Of a DNA stretch of 47,697 nucleotides, positions 1-7,337 are shown piece by piece. Origin of the DNA: an uncultured Pseudobutyrivibrio sp. (lineage in GTDB: Bacteria; Bacillota; Clostridia; Lachnospirales; Lachnospiraceae). Below the pieces are notes generated by a model. It was given only the letters and a program-made list of their open reading frames with translations. It searched no databases and was not told the DNA's origin. The stretch is from contig CAMJBT010000022.1 in assembly GCA_946403965.1 (NCBI GenBank), positions 1-47,697 on the forward strand. Reading direction: 5' to 3'. The position numbers and the translations under genes are program-made. How positions within the stretch are numbered: position 1 is the stretch's first letter; each line of letters begins with the position of its first letter.

Positions 1-1
1 T

Positions 2-61
2 GATAAAAATCTTGCAACAGGACTGCTTAAATATCAGGAATATCGATTTGGTATTCCGTGA
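2..61 (+). CDS. 3' end of a gene cut by the left edge (unidentified)
   Basis: Frame 2 is open from the first base and ends at a TGA at 59-61, leaving 19 C-terminal residues that end in the sequence FGIP. The plus strand here is G-rich, like the following gene. The piece is too short to assign to a family. It sits 73 bases before a small acidic protein that may be an immunity protein, so it could be the end of a polymorphic toxin, but that is only inferred from position. Confidence 0.35.
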   Translation, partial: DKNLATGLLKYQEYRFGIP

Positions 62-134
62 AGACTTAGGATTCTGTATAATTTAAGACAGTGAAATTAA
101 CAAATCGGCATTTACTGGGAATGGCATTACTTTC

Positions 135-539
135 ATGAAAGATCAAATACAAATAACTCAAGACAATTTTATTAGACTGTTGGAAGAGGAATTTCCAGAC
201 AAGCATACAGATGTCCTGCATCACATTGAAGAAAATGGCGAGGTATTGTTTCATATTTTGTGCAATGATGTAATAGAAACCCCATTAGAGGAGCTGTTGT
301 CTGAAAATAAAGATACCGATATTATTAAGAAGTATTGTGATTTTATTGAGCGAATGTGGAAATTTGGAAATGAAGACATTATAAACATTCTAGATGTAAC
401 AGTTTTCGAAGGGCTGGCTCAAGATGACAAGATATGGCAGACTTTTGGTCAATACATATCTCAAGAGTGTAAAGATTATATCAACAATGATTTAATATCA
501 TGGAACGTGATGATGTTTTTATGTAAGCGGATAATATGA
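135..539 (+). CDS. Small acidic hypothetical protein, DUF7674-like
   Basis: A 134-residue soluble protein with no signal peptide or membrane segment, rich in Asp and Glu. The pattern of an N-terminal EEFPD stretch, followed by alternating helices and a conserved-looking KKYCDFIERMW segment near the middle, recalls the small DUF7674 proteins of Firmicutes; the family name is from memory. Such short acidic helical proteins are often immunity partners of secreted toxins, and an upstream gene ends just before it, so an immunity role is a reasonable guess and no more. No strong ribosome-binding site is visible before the ATG; only a GGGA about 15 bases upstream. It is followed by an intrinsic terminator. 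It is the only complete gene left of the putative dif site, and its coding strand is G-rich, as expected for leading-strand coding. Confidence 0.7.
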   Translation: MKDQIQITQDNFIRLLEEEFPDKHTDVLHHIEENGEVLFHILCNDVIETPLEELLSENKDTDIIKKYCDFIERMWKFGNEDIINILDVTVFEGLAQDDKIWQTFGQYISQECKDYINNDLISWNVMMFLCKRII

Positions 540-588
540 TCCCTGAGATGACCAAATTCAAGTTTGTTTAACCAAATAAACATATTAT

Positions 589-612
589 AAGGAGCTGGTT
601 TAGCTCCTTTAT
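589..612 (+). terminator. Intrinsic terminator after the DUF7674-like gene
   Basis: AAGGAGCT at 589-596 pairs with AGCTCCTT at 602-609 around a five-base loop, followed by TATTTAT. It lies about 50 bases after the stop at 539 and closes the plus-strand unit. Confidence 0.75.
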
Positions 613-760
613 TTATACATATTATTTCCAGAACTAAATGCAACAGTAATGTATGTTTTGCTTTTACCTCTATAATGTTGCATTAACTTCAAGAATTTTG
701 CATTTACTAAAAAAAGTTACTGAAAGAAAGAGAAAAAAGAGAGAAGCATTTGACAAATGT

Positions 761-794
761 ATCTGTCGGATAAATATCTGTTTTTCCGATAGAA
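761..794. other. dif: Candidate dif-like Xer recombination site
   Basis: Two 14-base arms, ATCTGTCGGATAAA (761-774) and TTTTTCCGATAGAA (781-794), are inverted repeats matching at 11 of 14 positions and are separated by exactly six bases, TATCTG (775-780). This is the Xer core layout of two about 11-base arms around a 6-base spacer; the core would be 764-791. The right arm's TTTTTCCG also recalls the streptococcal difSL site as I remember it, and difSL likewise lies just upstream of xerS. Strand bias of genes and G/C skew both switch here, as expected at a terminus. Identification is inferred from architecture and context, not from a database match. Confidence 0.65.
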
Positions 795-870
795 TGTATT
801 TAAAATTGCTATCAACTATGATATCCTATATATATGCATAATATTAAATACTATTTTGGGAGGCACTACA

Positions 871-1935
871 ATGGGCAAAGATTCCGAATTCTATAAAGAA
901 AAATCAAAACAACAAAAACTTAAACTTAAAGAACTTTTATCTCAACTCCCAAAACCAGCTATAGACTATATTCATTCAAAAGAACAAACAACACAAACAA
1001 GTACTTTAATATCCTATAGTTACGACCTATTGACTTTCTTTCGGTTTTTACAGTCATCTAACCCTACAATTACAGGTTTGGACATCAGAAAAATTGATTA
1101 TGAGCTCTTAGATAAAATCCAGCCAGATGATATTGAAGAATATCAACGATACCTTGAATTAAATGTTATTGGTGAACAACATGAAAACGGCAAAAAATCT
1201 ATTGCTCGTAAAATGTCACCACTTAGAAGTTTATATAAATATTTATTACAACGAGAATATATTTCTCACGATCCAACACAGTTAGTTGCTTTACCTAAAT
1301 TAAAAAAGGACAAAAATATCGTTCGAATGAGCAATTACGAAGTTCAATCAATACTTGATGCAATTGAAAATGGCAATGCTTATACCTCTGAACGTCAGCG
1401 AAAATACGCTCAGAAAACCAAAGGACGCGACCTCGCCATAATGACTTTAATGCTTAATACAGGTATACGTGTCAGTGAATGTAATGGACTTGATCTTGAT
1501 GATGTTGATTTTATTGTTAATTCTTTAACAATCGTAAGAAAAGGTGGAGGACAGGATATTATCTACTTCAACAATGATGTAGCAGACACTTTAAAGGAAT
1601 ATATAAATGGTGAGCGCCAATACATCAATCCCATCAATGGACATGAAAAAGCACTATTCTTCTCTCTTCAAGGTAAACGTATTAGCATTGATGCTATTGA
1701 GAATCTTGTGAAAAAATACGCGAAAATCATTGTCCCAAATAAAAAAATTACACCTCACAAGCTTCGAAGCACCTATGGTACTGCTCTATATCGAGAAACT
1801 GGCGACATACGTCTTGTAGCGGATGTTTTAGGGCACGAAAATATTAATACTACTATTGACTACTATGCTGCTATTGAGGATGAACACAAGAGATTGGCCA
1901 GAAATGCTGTAGATTTTAGTAAAAAAGATCAATAA
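871..1935 (+). CDS. xerS: XerS-like tyrosine recombinase
   Basis: A 354-residue tyrosine recombinase with an N-terminal SAM-like core-binding domain (about residues 40-150) and a C-terminal catalytic domain. All six catalytic positions are present: Arg200 in TGIRVSE, Lys224 in the RKGGG hairpin, His296 and Arg299 in HKLR, His322 in LGHEN, and the nucleophile Tyr331. The length and the GRDLAI segment before the first catalytic Arg fit XerS, the single-recombinase system that resolves chromosome dimers at difSL with FtsK, better than the roughly 300-residue XerC/XerD. The ATG at 871 is chosen because GGGAGG at 858-863 is well spaced from it; an in-frame TTG at 856 falls against that site. The coding strand is C-rich and G-poor, the reverse of the gene to the left, so the gene probably lies on the lagging strand just past the terminus. 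An integrative-element integrase is the alternative. Confidence 0.85.
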   Translation: MGKDSEFYKEKSKQQKLKLKELLSQLPKPAIDYIHSKEQTTQTSTLISYSYDLLTFFRFLQSSNPTITGLDIRKIDYELLDKIQPDDIEEYQRYLELNVIGEQHENGKKSIARKMSPLRSLYKYLLQREYISHDPTQLVALPKLKKDKNIVRMSNYEVQSILDAIENGNAYTSERQRKYAQKTKGRDLAIMTLMLNTGIRVSECNGLDLDDVDFIVNSLTIVRKGGGQDIIYFNNDVADTLKEYINGERQYINPINGHEKALFFSLQGKRISIDAIENLVKKYAKIIVPNKKITPHKLRSTYGTALYRETGDIRLVADVLGHENINTTIDYYAAIEDEHKRLARNAVDFSKKDQ

Positions 1936-1939
1936 AATA

Positions 1940-1981
1940 GGATTCTTGCTGACTAAACAATGTAATTGTCAGCAAGAATCC
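1940..1981. terminator. Bidirectional terminator between convergent xerS and rluD-like genes
   Basis: A perfect 14-base-pair stem, GGATTCTTGCTGAC (1940-1953) with its complement at 1968-1981, around a 14-base loop. It lies five bases after the xerS stop and seven before the rluD-like stop. AT-rich flanks on both sides allow it to serve both converging transcripts. Confidence 0.85.
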
Positions 1982-1987
1982 CTTTAC

Positions 1988-2902
1988 TTAAGTCATAGCT
2001 CTGTATTTGTTTAGTAAGGATTCAAAATACTCAGGTAATGGAGCATTGACTTCTACATAATTTCCAGTTGTAGGCTGTATAAAACCAAGTGTCTGTGCAT
2101 GTAAAGTTTGGCCACTTAAATTCTTTACAGGTTTTCCATATACATCATCTCCTAAAAGTGGATGTCCAATTGAAGACATATGCACTCGAATTTGATGTGT
2201 TCTTCCGGTTTCTAACTTAAATTTCACATAAGAAAACCCCTTATATTGCTCTAAAACTTTATAATGAGTAACTGCCGAACGTCCATCAGAAACAACAGCC
2301 ATCTTTTTTCTATCTTTTGGATTTCGGCCGATAGGAGCATCTATAATGCCTTCCTCATCTTTAAAATTCCCCACAACAATTCCTTTATATATACGATTCA
2401 CAGAATGTGCTTTTATTTGAGCCGCAATATTATTATGGGCTTTATCATTTTTACATACTAAAAGCGAACCTGTTGTATTCATATCAATTCTATGAACAAT
2501 ACCAGGTCTAATTTCACCATTTATGCCAGAAAGAGAATCTTTACAATGATACATCAATGCATTAACTAATGTGCCTGAATAATGGCCAGGAGCTGGATGT
2601 ACAACCATTCCTTTTGACTTATTTACAACAATAACATCATCATCTTCATACAGTATCTCTATAGGAATATCTTCTGGAACAATATCAATTTCCTTTACAG
2701 GCTCAACACTAACAACAATTTCGTCACCTAAACGTGTTTGATATTTAGATTTTACATTTTTTCCATTTACCAAAACAAAGCCACTATCTATTGCTTTTTG
2801 ATAGTAGCTTCTTGATTTTTCAGGATTATAACCTGCAAGATATTTATCGATTCTGATACCTTCATCTGCAGATTCTTCGATAATGATAGTATATTCATCC
2901 AT
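1988..2902 (-). CDS. RluA/RluD-family 23S rRNA pseudouridine synthase
   Basis: A 304-residue RNA pseudouridine synthase that isomerises uridine in rRNA. An N-terminal S4 RNA-binding domain (about residues 14-65) is followed by the synthase domain. The catalytic motif reads HRID, with the essential Asp at residue 140, followed by MNTTG in place of the more usual TSG form. RTHQIRVHM and GHPLLGDDVYG near the C-terminus are typical of the family. In Bacillota an RluD-type gene (ylyB) commonly follows lspA, as here. Its ATG overlaps the lspA stop codon by one base (TAATG), so the two are probably translationally coupled. The exact rRNA target cannot be read from the sequence. Confidence 0.93.
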   Translation of the reverse strand: MDEYTIIIEESADEGIRIDKYLAGYNPEKSRSYYQKAIDSGFVLVNGKNVKSKYQTRLGDEIVVSVEPVKEIDIVPEDIPIEILYEDDDVIVVNKSKGMVVHPAPGHYSGTLVNALMYHCKDSLSGINGEIRPGIVHRIDMNTTGSLLVCKNDKAHNNIAAQIKAHSVNRIYKGIVVGNFKDEEGIIDAPIGRNPKDRKKMAVVSDGRSAVTHYKVLEQYKGFSYVKFKLETGRTHQIRVHMSSIGHPLLGDDVYGKPVKNLSGQTLHAQTLGFIQPTTGNYVEVNAPLPEYFESLLNKYRAMT

Positions 2903-3423
2903 TATTTAAATAATAAGCGTTGCTTAATCTCCTCTAAATCTTCATCTTTATAATAAAAAAGAATTAATATTAAAAGTGCAAATATTGCAACAGTCACATA
3001 ACAATCTGCAACATTAAAAACAGGAAAATTAATTAAAGAAAAATAAATAAAATCAACAACATAGTTATTGCTAATTCTATCGATATAATTGCCTATAGCA
3101 CCTGCGATAAGAAAAACAATAACATAATCTAAGAATGTATATTTTTTTTCCTGAGGCATTCTAAAAAGAATGTATGCCATAATTATTAATAAGATGGGCG
3201 TAGCAACGGCAAACAATGTCTGTTTTCCTTCAAGCATTGAAAATGCAGCACCAGTATTTTCTAGATAATGAAGTTGCAACACATTTGGAATAAGAATAAT
3301 ATCTTCCCTATCCATTAGATGCTCAACAGCAAGTATTTTGGTCCATTGATCTAACAAAATCAAAAGTATAGAAAGTATTATACTATACACTAAAGAAATT
3401 AATTTATTACATTTGTAAAACAT
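2902..3423 (-). CDS. lspA: Lipoprotein signal peptidase (signal peptidase II)
   Basis: A 173-residue membrane aspartyl protease that removes signal peptides from diacylglyceryl-modified prolipoproteins. Four hydrophobic segments are visible (about residues 9-26, 68-87, 97-115 and 135-157). The family motifs are present: DQWTK near residue 25, ENTGAAFS near 55, GNYIDR near 111, VVDF with catalytic Asp124, and FNVAD with catalytic Asp140. It shares TAATG overlaps with both aroB upstream and the pseudouridine synthase downstream, so the three form one unit. Likely substrates in this window are the lipoproteins encoded at 7953-8942 and 27781-28917. Confidence 0.97.
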   Translation of the reverse strand: MFYKCNKLISLVYSIILSILLILLDQWTKILAVEHLMDREDIILIPNVLQLHYLENTGAAFSMLEGKQTLFAVATPILLIIMAYILFRMPQEKKYTFLDYVIVFLIAGAIGNYIDRISNNYVVDFIYFSLINFPVFNVADCYVTVAIFALLILILFYYKDEDLEEIKQRLLFK

Positions 3424-4514
3424 TAGTTTAATACCTGTTCTATTGACTCAAGCAAATCTTCATCAGAAAAATCAATATATGATCCTGCTTCGCCAATAGC
3501 CTTTAAAATAGTAAATTTTATTTGATTATTAACCATTTTCTTATCTGATTTTGAAGCTTCTAAAATATCTTCAGCTTTTAAACCTGATACTGATGTAGGA
3601 AGGTTATATTCATTTAAAAGGTTGATAATGTCTTCATGTTCTTCCCGTGAAATATTTCCAAGTTTTGCTGATAAAAATCCAGCACAAACCATACCAATAG
3701 CCACACACTGACCATGACCAAGATTAAAGTTTGAAAGCTTTTCGATAGCATGACCTAATGTATGGCCGTAATTCAAATATGCTCTGATTCCCTTTTCTTT
3801 AGGATCGATTTCGACAACATGTCCCTTAATCTTACAACAATTATATACAGTATGTTCTAAAGCTTCTGTCTCTCTGGCTGAAAGGCTCTTTGAATTTACC
3901 TTTAACCAATCGTACAATTCTTTATCTGCTATTAAGGCACTTTTTATTACTTCTCCCATTCCACAAGCAAAATTGTCTGCATCTAAATGATTAAGCACTG
4001 ATAAATTCATATATACCATTTTGGGCATATAAAAAGCACCAACCATGTTTTTATACTTGTTAAAATCAACCCCTGTTTTACCGCCTACAGAGCTGTCTAC
4101 CTGGGATAATAATGTGGTAGGAATTTGGATAAAGTCTATTCCCCTCAAAAAAGTGGCAGCTGCAAATCCAGTTAAGTCACCAACTACGCCTCCTCCAAGA
4201 GCAACAAGTAAAGAATTTCTAGTAAACTTCTTAAGAATTAAATGCTCATATAACATATTGACAGTGCTGAGATTTTTGTTTTCTTCACCAGCTGGAAAAC
4301 TGAAAGAAGTAACATTACTTCCTGTGTTTTTAAAAATATCAAGAACCTCTTTCAAAAATAAAGAAGCTACATTTGAATCTGTAACAATACAAATATTATC
4401 ATATTTAGATTTAATATCAGTATTAAAACAAGTTAGCAAATCTTCAAAATTACTTCTAAAATGAATTTGATAACATGGAGTACCTTCATAATTAATCGTC
4501 AAGTCTTTTGCCAT
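3423..4514 (-). CDS. aroB: 3-dehydroquinate synthase
   Basis: A 363-residue NAD-dependent enzyme that cyclises DAHP to 3-dehydroquinate, step two of the shikimate pathway. The cofactor-binding stretch ALGGGVVGDLTGF, the IPTTLLSQVDSSVGGKTG block, GMGEVIKSALI and NYGHTLGHAIE (Glu and His zinc ligands) are all present. The ATG at 4514 is chosen because AGAAGGAG lies six bases before it; a longer frame adds 12 unsupported residues. An intrinsic terminator ends only 27 bases upstream, leaving little room for a separate promoter, so expression may depend on read-through from the sepF unit or on a promoter inside that unit. Its place between sepF and lspA is unusual, because ylmH and divIVA are more often found there. 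Confidence 0.97.
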   Translation of the reverse strand: MAKDLTINYEGTPCYQIHFRSNFEDLLTCFNTDIKSKYDNICIVTDSNVASLFLKEVLDIFKNTGSNVTSFSFPAGEENKNLSTVNMLYEHLILKKFTRNSLLVALGGGVVGDLTGFAAATFLRGIDFIQIPTTLLSQVDSSVGGKTGVDFNKYKNMVGAFYMPKMVYMNLSVLNHLDADNFACGMGEVIKSALIADKELYDWLKVNSKSLSARETEALEHTVYNCCKIKGHVVEIDPKEKGIRAYLNYGHTLGHAIEKLSNFNLGHGQCVAIGMVCAGFLSAKLGNISREEHEDIINLLNEYNLPTSVSGLKAEDILEASKSDKKMVNNQIKFTILKAIGEAGSYIDFSDEDLLESIEQVLN

Positions 4515-4540
4515 TAGTATTCTCCTTCTGTAGTTGTTAC

Positions 4541-4571
4541 AAAAAAACACCAGATATTTTCATATCTGGTG
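4541..4571 (-). terminator. Intrinsic terminator after sepF, directly upstream of aroB
   Basis: CACCAGATAT (4548-4557) pairs with ATATCTGGTG (4562-4571) around a four-base loop. Read on the minus strand the stem is followed by seven T residues (4541-4547). It lies 15 bases after the sepF stop and 27 bases before the aroB start. Confidence 0.9.
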
Positions 4572-4585
4572 CAAGTGTCTAAAAA

Positions 4586-5098
4586 TTAAAAGCCGGTTTG
4601 AATTCCAGTGAAATCAAAGGCATCTACGATTCCTGCTAAATCACCAGAAAGCTCAACTCCTGCAGGAGTGATAATGAAGATGTAATCCTCAATACGTTGT
4701 AAATTACCATCAATTGCGTAACATGTACCACAAGTAAAATCGATGATACGTTGTGCAACTCCAAGATCTAATCCCTTCATATTAAGAAGAACTGTACGTT
4801 CAGCTAAAAGGGTTTCAGAAATTTCGCGAGCGTCCTCAAATGAAGATGGCTTAATAACACAAACCTCCATAACAGCTCCTTTCGATTTATTTCTCATTGG
4901 TGTAACTTTTTGCGCTGGTTTAAATGATCTATTTTCCTTCTCTGAAGGTTTATTTAGAACTGGACGCTTTTCCTCCTCGTCTTTTTTACCAAACTTATTA
5001 AAGAAAGATTTTTCCTCTTCCTCATCATAAAGTTCTTCATCATCATATTCGTCGTAGTCGTCTCCAAGATGCATTGCATCAAGCATTCTTTCAAACAT
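4586..5098 (-). CDS. sepF: Cell division protein SepF
   Basis: A 170-residue FtsZ-binding division protein that tethers and bundles FtsZ filaments at the membrane. The N-terminal FERMLDAMHLG stretch fits the amphipathic membrane-binding helix. A very acidic, low-complexity linker (about residues 14-70) leads to the conserved C-terminal domain, where MEVCVIKPSSFEDAREI, AERTVLLNMKGLD and QRIIDFTCGTCYAIDG are typical. It is preceded by yggS and the HlyD-like gene and followed by a strong terminator. The neighbours ylmG, ylmH and divIVA, often seen next to sepF in Bacillota, are missing here. Confidence 0.95.
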   Translation of the reverse strand: MFERMLDAMHLGDDYDEYDDEELYDEEEEKSFFNKFGKKDEEEKRPVLNKPSEKENRSFKPAQKVTPMRNKSKGAVMEVCVIKPSSFEDAREISETLLAERTVLLNMKGLDLGVAQRIIDFTCGTCYAIDGNLQRIEDYIFIITPAGVELSGDLAGIVDAFDFTGIQTGF

Positions 5099-5113
5099 AA
5101 CAATAACTCCTCT

Positions 5114-5818
5114 TTATATGCTATAATTTCTCTCACCGAAAATAGCGGTACCAACTCTTATATGTGTAGCACCTTCCTCTATGGCAACTTCAAAATCATT
5201 TGTCATTCCCATAGATAAAATTCTCATATCTACATTATCGATGTTTTCGTTAGCTATGTCAACCGATAACTCCTTTATTTTGTGAAAAATCCCTCTATTT
5301 TCTTCTGGAACCACAACATTTGGTGCAATGGTCATTAATCCCATAATGTGAACAACATCTAAAGTTGAGATTTCTTCACAAAGCTGTTTAGCCTCTTCTA
5401 ATTTAACTCCAAATTTTGTGGCCTCATTAGCAGCATTTACTTCAATTAAAATAGGTACTATAACTCCCTTTTTCTTCGCCTGAATATTTATTTCTTCTGC
5501 AAGACGGTAGCTATCTACCGAATGAATCAGTTTAACCTTATCAACAATATATTTAACCTTGTTTCTCTGGAGGTGACCTATCAAATGCCAATCAATATCT
5601 TCTGGCATTTCAGGAATTTTACCTGTTAGTTCTTGAACTTTGTTCTCACCAAATACTCTAATCCCTTGGTTATAAATAACCTGTAAATCACTAACAGGCT
5701 TAGTTTTGCTAACTGCAATTAATGTCACATCTTCCCTTTTGCGATTTGCACGCTTACAAGCTTCAGCTACTCTAGCCTCGACGTTAGTTAGGTTTTCTTT
5801 TAATTCCTGCTCTCTCAT
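5114..5818 (-). CDS. yggS: YggS-family pyridoxal-phosphate homeostasis protein
   Basis: A 234-residue member of the YggS/YlmE/PROSC family: a single-domain PLP-binding TIM barrel that buffers cellular PLP and has no clear catalytic activity. The cofactor lysine is Lys38 in AVSKTKP, followed by FGENKVQEL and WHLIGHLQRNK. The C-terminal phosphate-binding motif reads MGMTNDFEVAIEEGATHIRV, with Thr where Ser is usual. The gene sits in the common ylmE-sepF arrangement, 15 bases ahead of sepF and 17 bases after the adaptor gene. Confidence 0.95.
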   Translation of the reverse strand: MREQELKENLTNVEARVAEACKRANRKREDVTLIAVSKTKPVSDLQVIYNQGIRVFGENKVQELTGKIPEMPEDIDWHLIGHLQRNKVKYIVDKVKLIHSVDSYRLAEEINIQAKKKGVIVPILIEVNAANEATKFGVKLEEAKQLCEEISTLDVVHIMGLMTIAPNVVVPEENRGIFHKIKELSVDIANENIDNVDMRILSMGMTNDFEVAIEEGATHIRVGTAIFGERNYSI

Positions 5819-5835
5819 TTTGTTACCTCGTTTAA

Positions 5836-7230
5836 TTAATTTATGATTGTATTTTCTTCTACTTCATTTCCTTGAAGGACTATATGATCATACATAGAGA
5901 TACCGTATTTCGTACCGGTTTTTATAATAGAATAATCATTATTCTGATACAATATTTCAATTTGTTTAAATACAGCATATCCCTTATTTACATTGTATAC
6001 GCCTTCAAGCGTAGCTAAATCACTTCCAACCACATATTGTTCGTTGGAATCGGGTTTTAACAATACGTCGCCCCTTTTCACATCACTGTTATCAATATAG
6101 TAATAGTCTTCGCTTTCATAGTAAATAACAGGGTTTATATATTCCCCTTTATCATTTTCACTTTGAAGTAAGAATCCAGCAGAATCATCATTATTACCTT
6201 GAAGCATATATGATTTTGGAATAGTAAAAAATTGTTTTTTTACAATTGATGAATTAGGTATTTTTAGTCCAGATATATTGTTTTTAATAATTTTAATATG
6301 AACATATCTGCTATCAGCATACCTATCCATTGAATCATCTAAGGATAAAACCAGATAATACTTTCCAGCTTTTTTTGCAAAAGAAAGATTGGTCCAGGTT
6401 TCAACTTCATCCTCTAGGAATTTAATCTTTAAATAACTCTCTTCCTGAAGTGATTCATACAAGGATTTATCAACCTCACAAATCAAATTCCAATGATCAG
6501 AAGTAATAATTTTAAAGACAGGCTGTCCAGCTACAACAGATTCTTGTGATTTAAGATTCTCAGCTGAATAAGTTGACATATCAAAAGAATCAGATATAAA
6601 AGAATCCACTGTAAGATTTTCCAGGCCATCTACGGAATATACAATTAGACCTGGAGAAGGGCTATTGTAAATCGTGAATGTACCAGAGTTAATGGCACTT
6701 TGAAGTGATTCTCCCATTGACTCCATTGCAGAAACTGTATATAACTGCTGAATTTGAGATTCAAGTTCTGTCTTAAAAGAATAAAGTTTGTTGTAGTTTG
6801 TTGTATTGAAATCATAAGTAAATCCAGAAATAGCCGATTCTAGCTTTTCATAGTCTTCATCTCCTAAGCTAACTTCCGAATTCTCTGTTGATTTTTTTAA
6901 CGTTGATAGTACCTCTCCAGATGTATCAAGAGCATATACCTTTGATTTAGCACCAACTTTAGAAAAGTTTTCAGCAATATATAAAATATCTCCATTTGCT
7001 TCAGCATTAACAATCTGTTCCTGCCGAATAGCAAGAGCGTTATATTCTAAGTTTGAGGAAATAGAACCTTGTGACACTTCATATACCGTGATGTTTGCAG
7101 CTGTAAGGTAAGTAAGTAGATGATACAGCATATATATAAACATAACACCAACAATAATGAAGCCAATAGAAAAATGATATTGCTTTGGATATTTAATTAT
7201 TTTCTTTTCTTGAATTCTACTTTTTTTCAT
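5836..7230 (-). CDS. HlyD-like membrane-anchored adaptor protein
   Basis: A 464-residue protein with a basic N-terminus, one transmembrane segment (about residues 20-42) and a large extracytoplasmic part. After the membrane segment come a beta-rich lipoyl/barrel-sandwich-like start (NAEANGDILYIAENFSKVG), a helical stretch (about 120-175) and a beta-rich C-terminal half, the layout of HlyD-type membrane-fusion adaptors. No ABC or MFS transporter gene is adjacent; it instead precedes yggS and sepF, hinting at a cell-envelope or division role rather than classical efflux. The ribosome-binding site is poor (AAAAGAG about 13 bases before the ATG), and a terminator ends just 23 bases upstream. The fold assignment is moderate and the function is unknown. 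Confidence 0.75.
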   Translation of the reverse strand: MKKSRIQEKKIIKYPKQYHFSIGFIIVGVMFIYMLYHLLTYLTAANITVYEVSQGSISSNLEYNALAIRQEQIVNAEANGDILYIAENFSKVGAKSKVYALDTSGEVLSTLKKSTENSEVSLGDEDYEKLESAISGFTYDFNTTNYNKLYSFKTELESQIQQLYTVSAMESMGESLQSAINSGTFTIYNSPSPGLIVYSVDGLENLTVDSFISDSFDMSTYSAENLKSQESVVAGQPVFKIITSDHWNLICEVDKSLYESLQEESYLKIKFLEDEVETWTNLSFAKKAGKYYLVLSLDDSMDRYADSRYVHIKIIKNNISGLKIPNSSIVKKQFFTIPKSYMLQGNNDDSAGFLLQSENDKGEYINPVIYYESEDYYYIDNSDVKRGDVLLKPDSNEQYVVGSDLATLEGVYNVNKGYAVFKQIEILYQNNDYSIIKTGTKYGISMYDHIVLQGNEVEENTIIN

Positions 7231-7253
7231 AAATTTAAAGTTACTCTTTTACC

Positions 7254-7280
7254 AAATTAAAAGGGCACGAATCCGTGCCC
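7254..7280 (-). terminator. Intrinsic terminator after the small P-loop gene
   Basis: GGGCACG (7263-7269) pairs with CGTGCCC (7274-7280) around AATC. On the minus strand the stem is followed by TTTTAATTT. It lies 57 bases after the stop of the P-loop gene and about 23 bases before the start of the HlyD-like gene. Confidence 0.85.
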
Positions 7281-7337
7281 CATATAATTCTTAATAATAA
7301 TTTTAAGATTATATATTATAAACTTAAAATTCAAAAT

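Larger units (their letters stand above)
540..870. other. Gene-free stretch between the DUF7674-like gene and the recombinase
   Basis: This 331-base stretch holds the terminator at 589-612 and the dif-like site at 761-794. A 62-codon frame at 653-841 has no ribosome-binding site and runs through the dif-like site, so it is not called a gene. A TTGACA at 750-755 and a TATGAT at 817-822 are both present but not spaced as a promoter with each other, so the recombinase promoter stays unassigned. Confidence 0.6.

Noticed and set aside
66-254. Minus-strand frame of 62 codons
   Set aside because: It lies opposite the DUF7674-like gene and has no supporting signals.
750-776. TTGACA with a downstream AT-rich box as recombinase promoter
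   Set aside because: No -10 box better than three of six matches at a spacing of 15-18 bases.
653-841. 62-codon plus-strand open frame upstream of the recombinase
   Set aside because: No ribosome-binding site, unlikely composition, and it runs across the dif-like inverted repeat.
856-870. Earlier TTG start for the recombinase
   Set aside because: It falls immediately before and over the GGGAGG that serves the ATG at 871, so it would have no ribosome-binding site of its own.
1-2000. The recombinase as integrase of a mobile element
   Set aside because: No excisionase, phage or conjugation gene, or tRNA attachment site is visible, and the strand and skew switch fits a chromosomal Xer role better; not fully excluded.
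3423-4550. Longer aroB frame with 12 extra N-terminal residues
   Set aside because: The extra codons run back into the terminator stem and T-run; the ATG at 4514 has the better ribosome-binding site.
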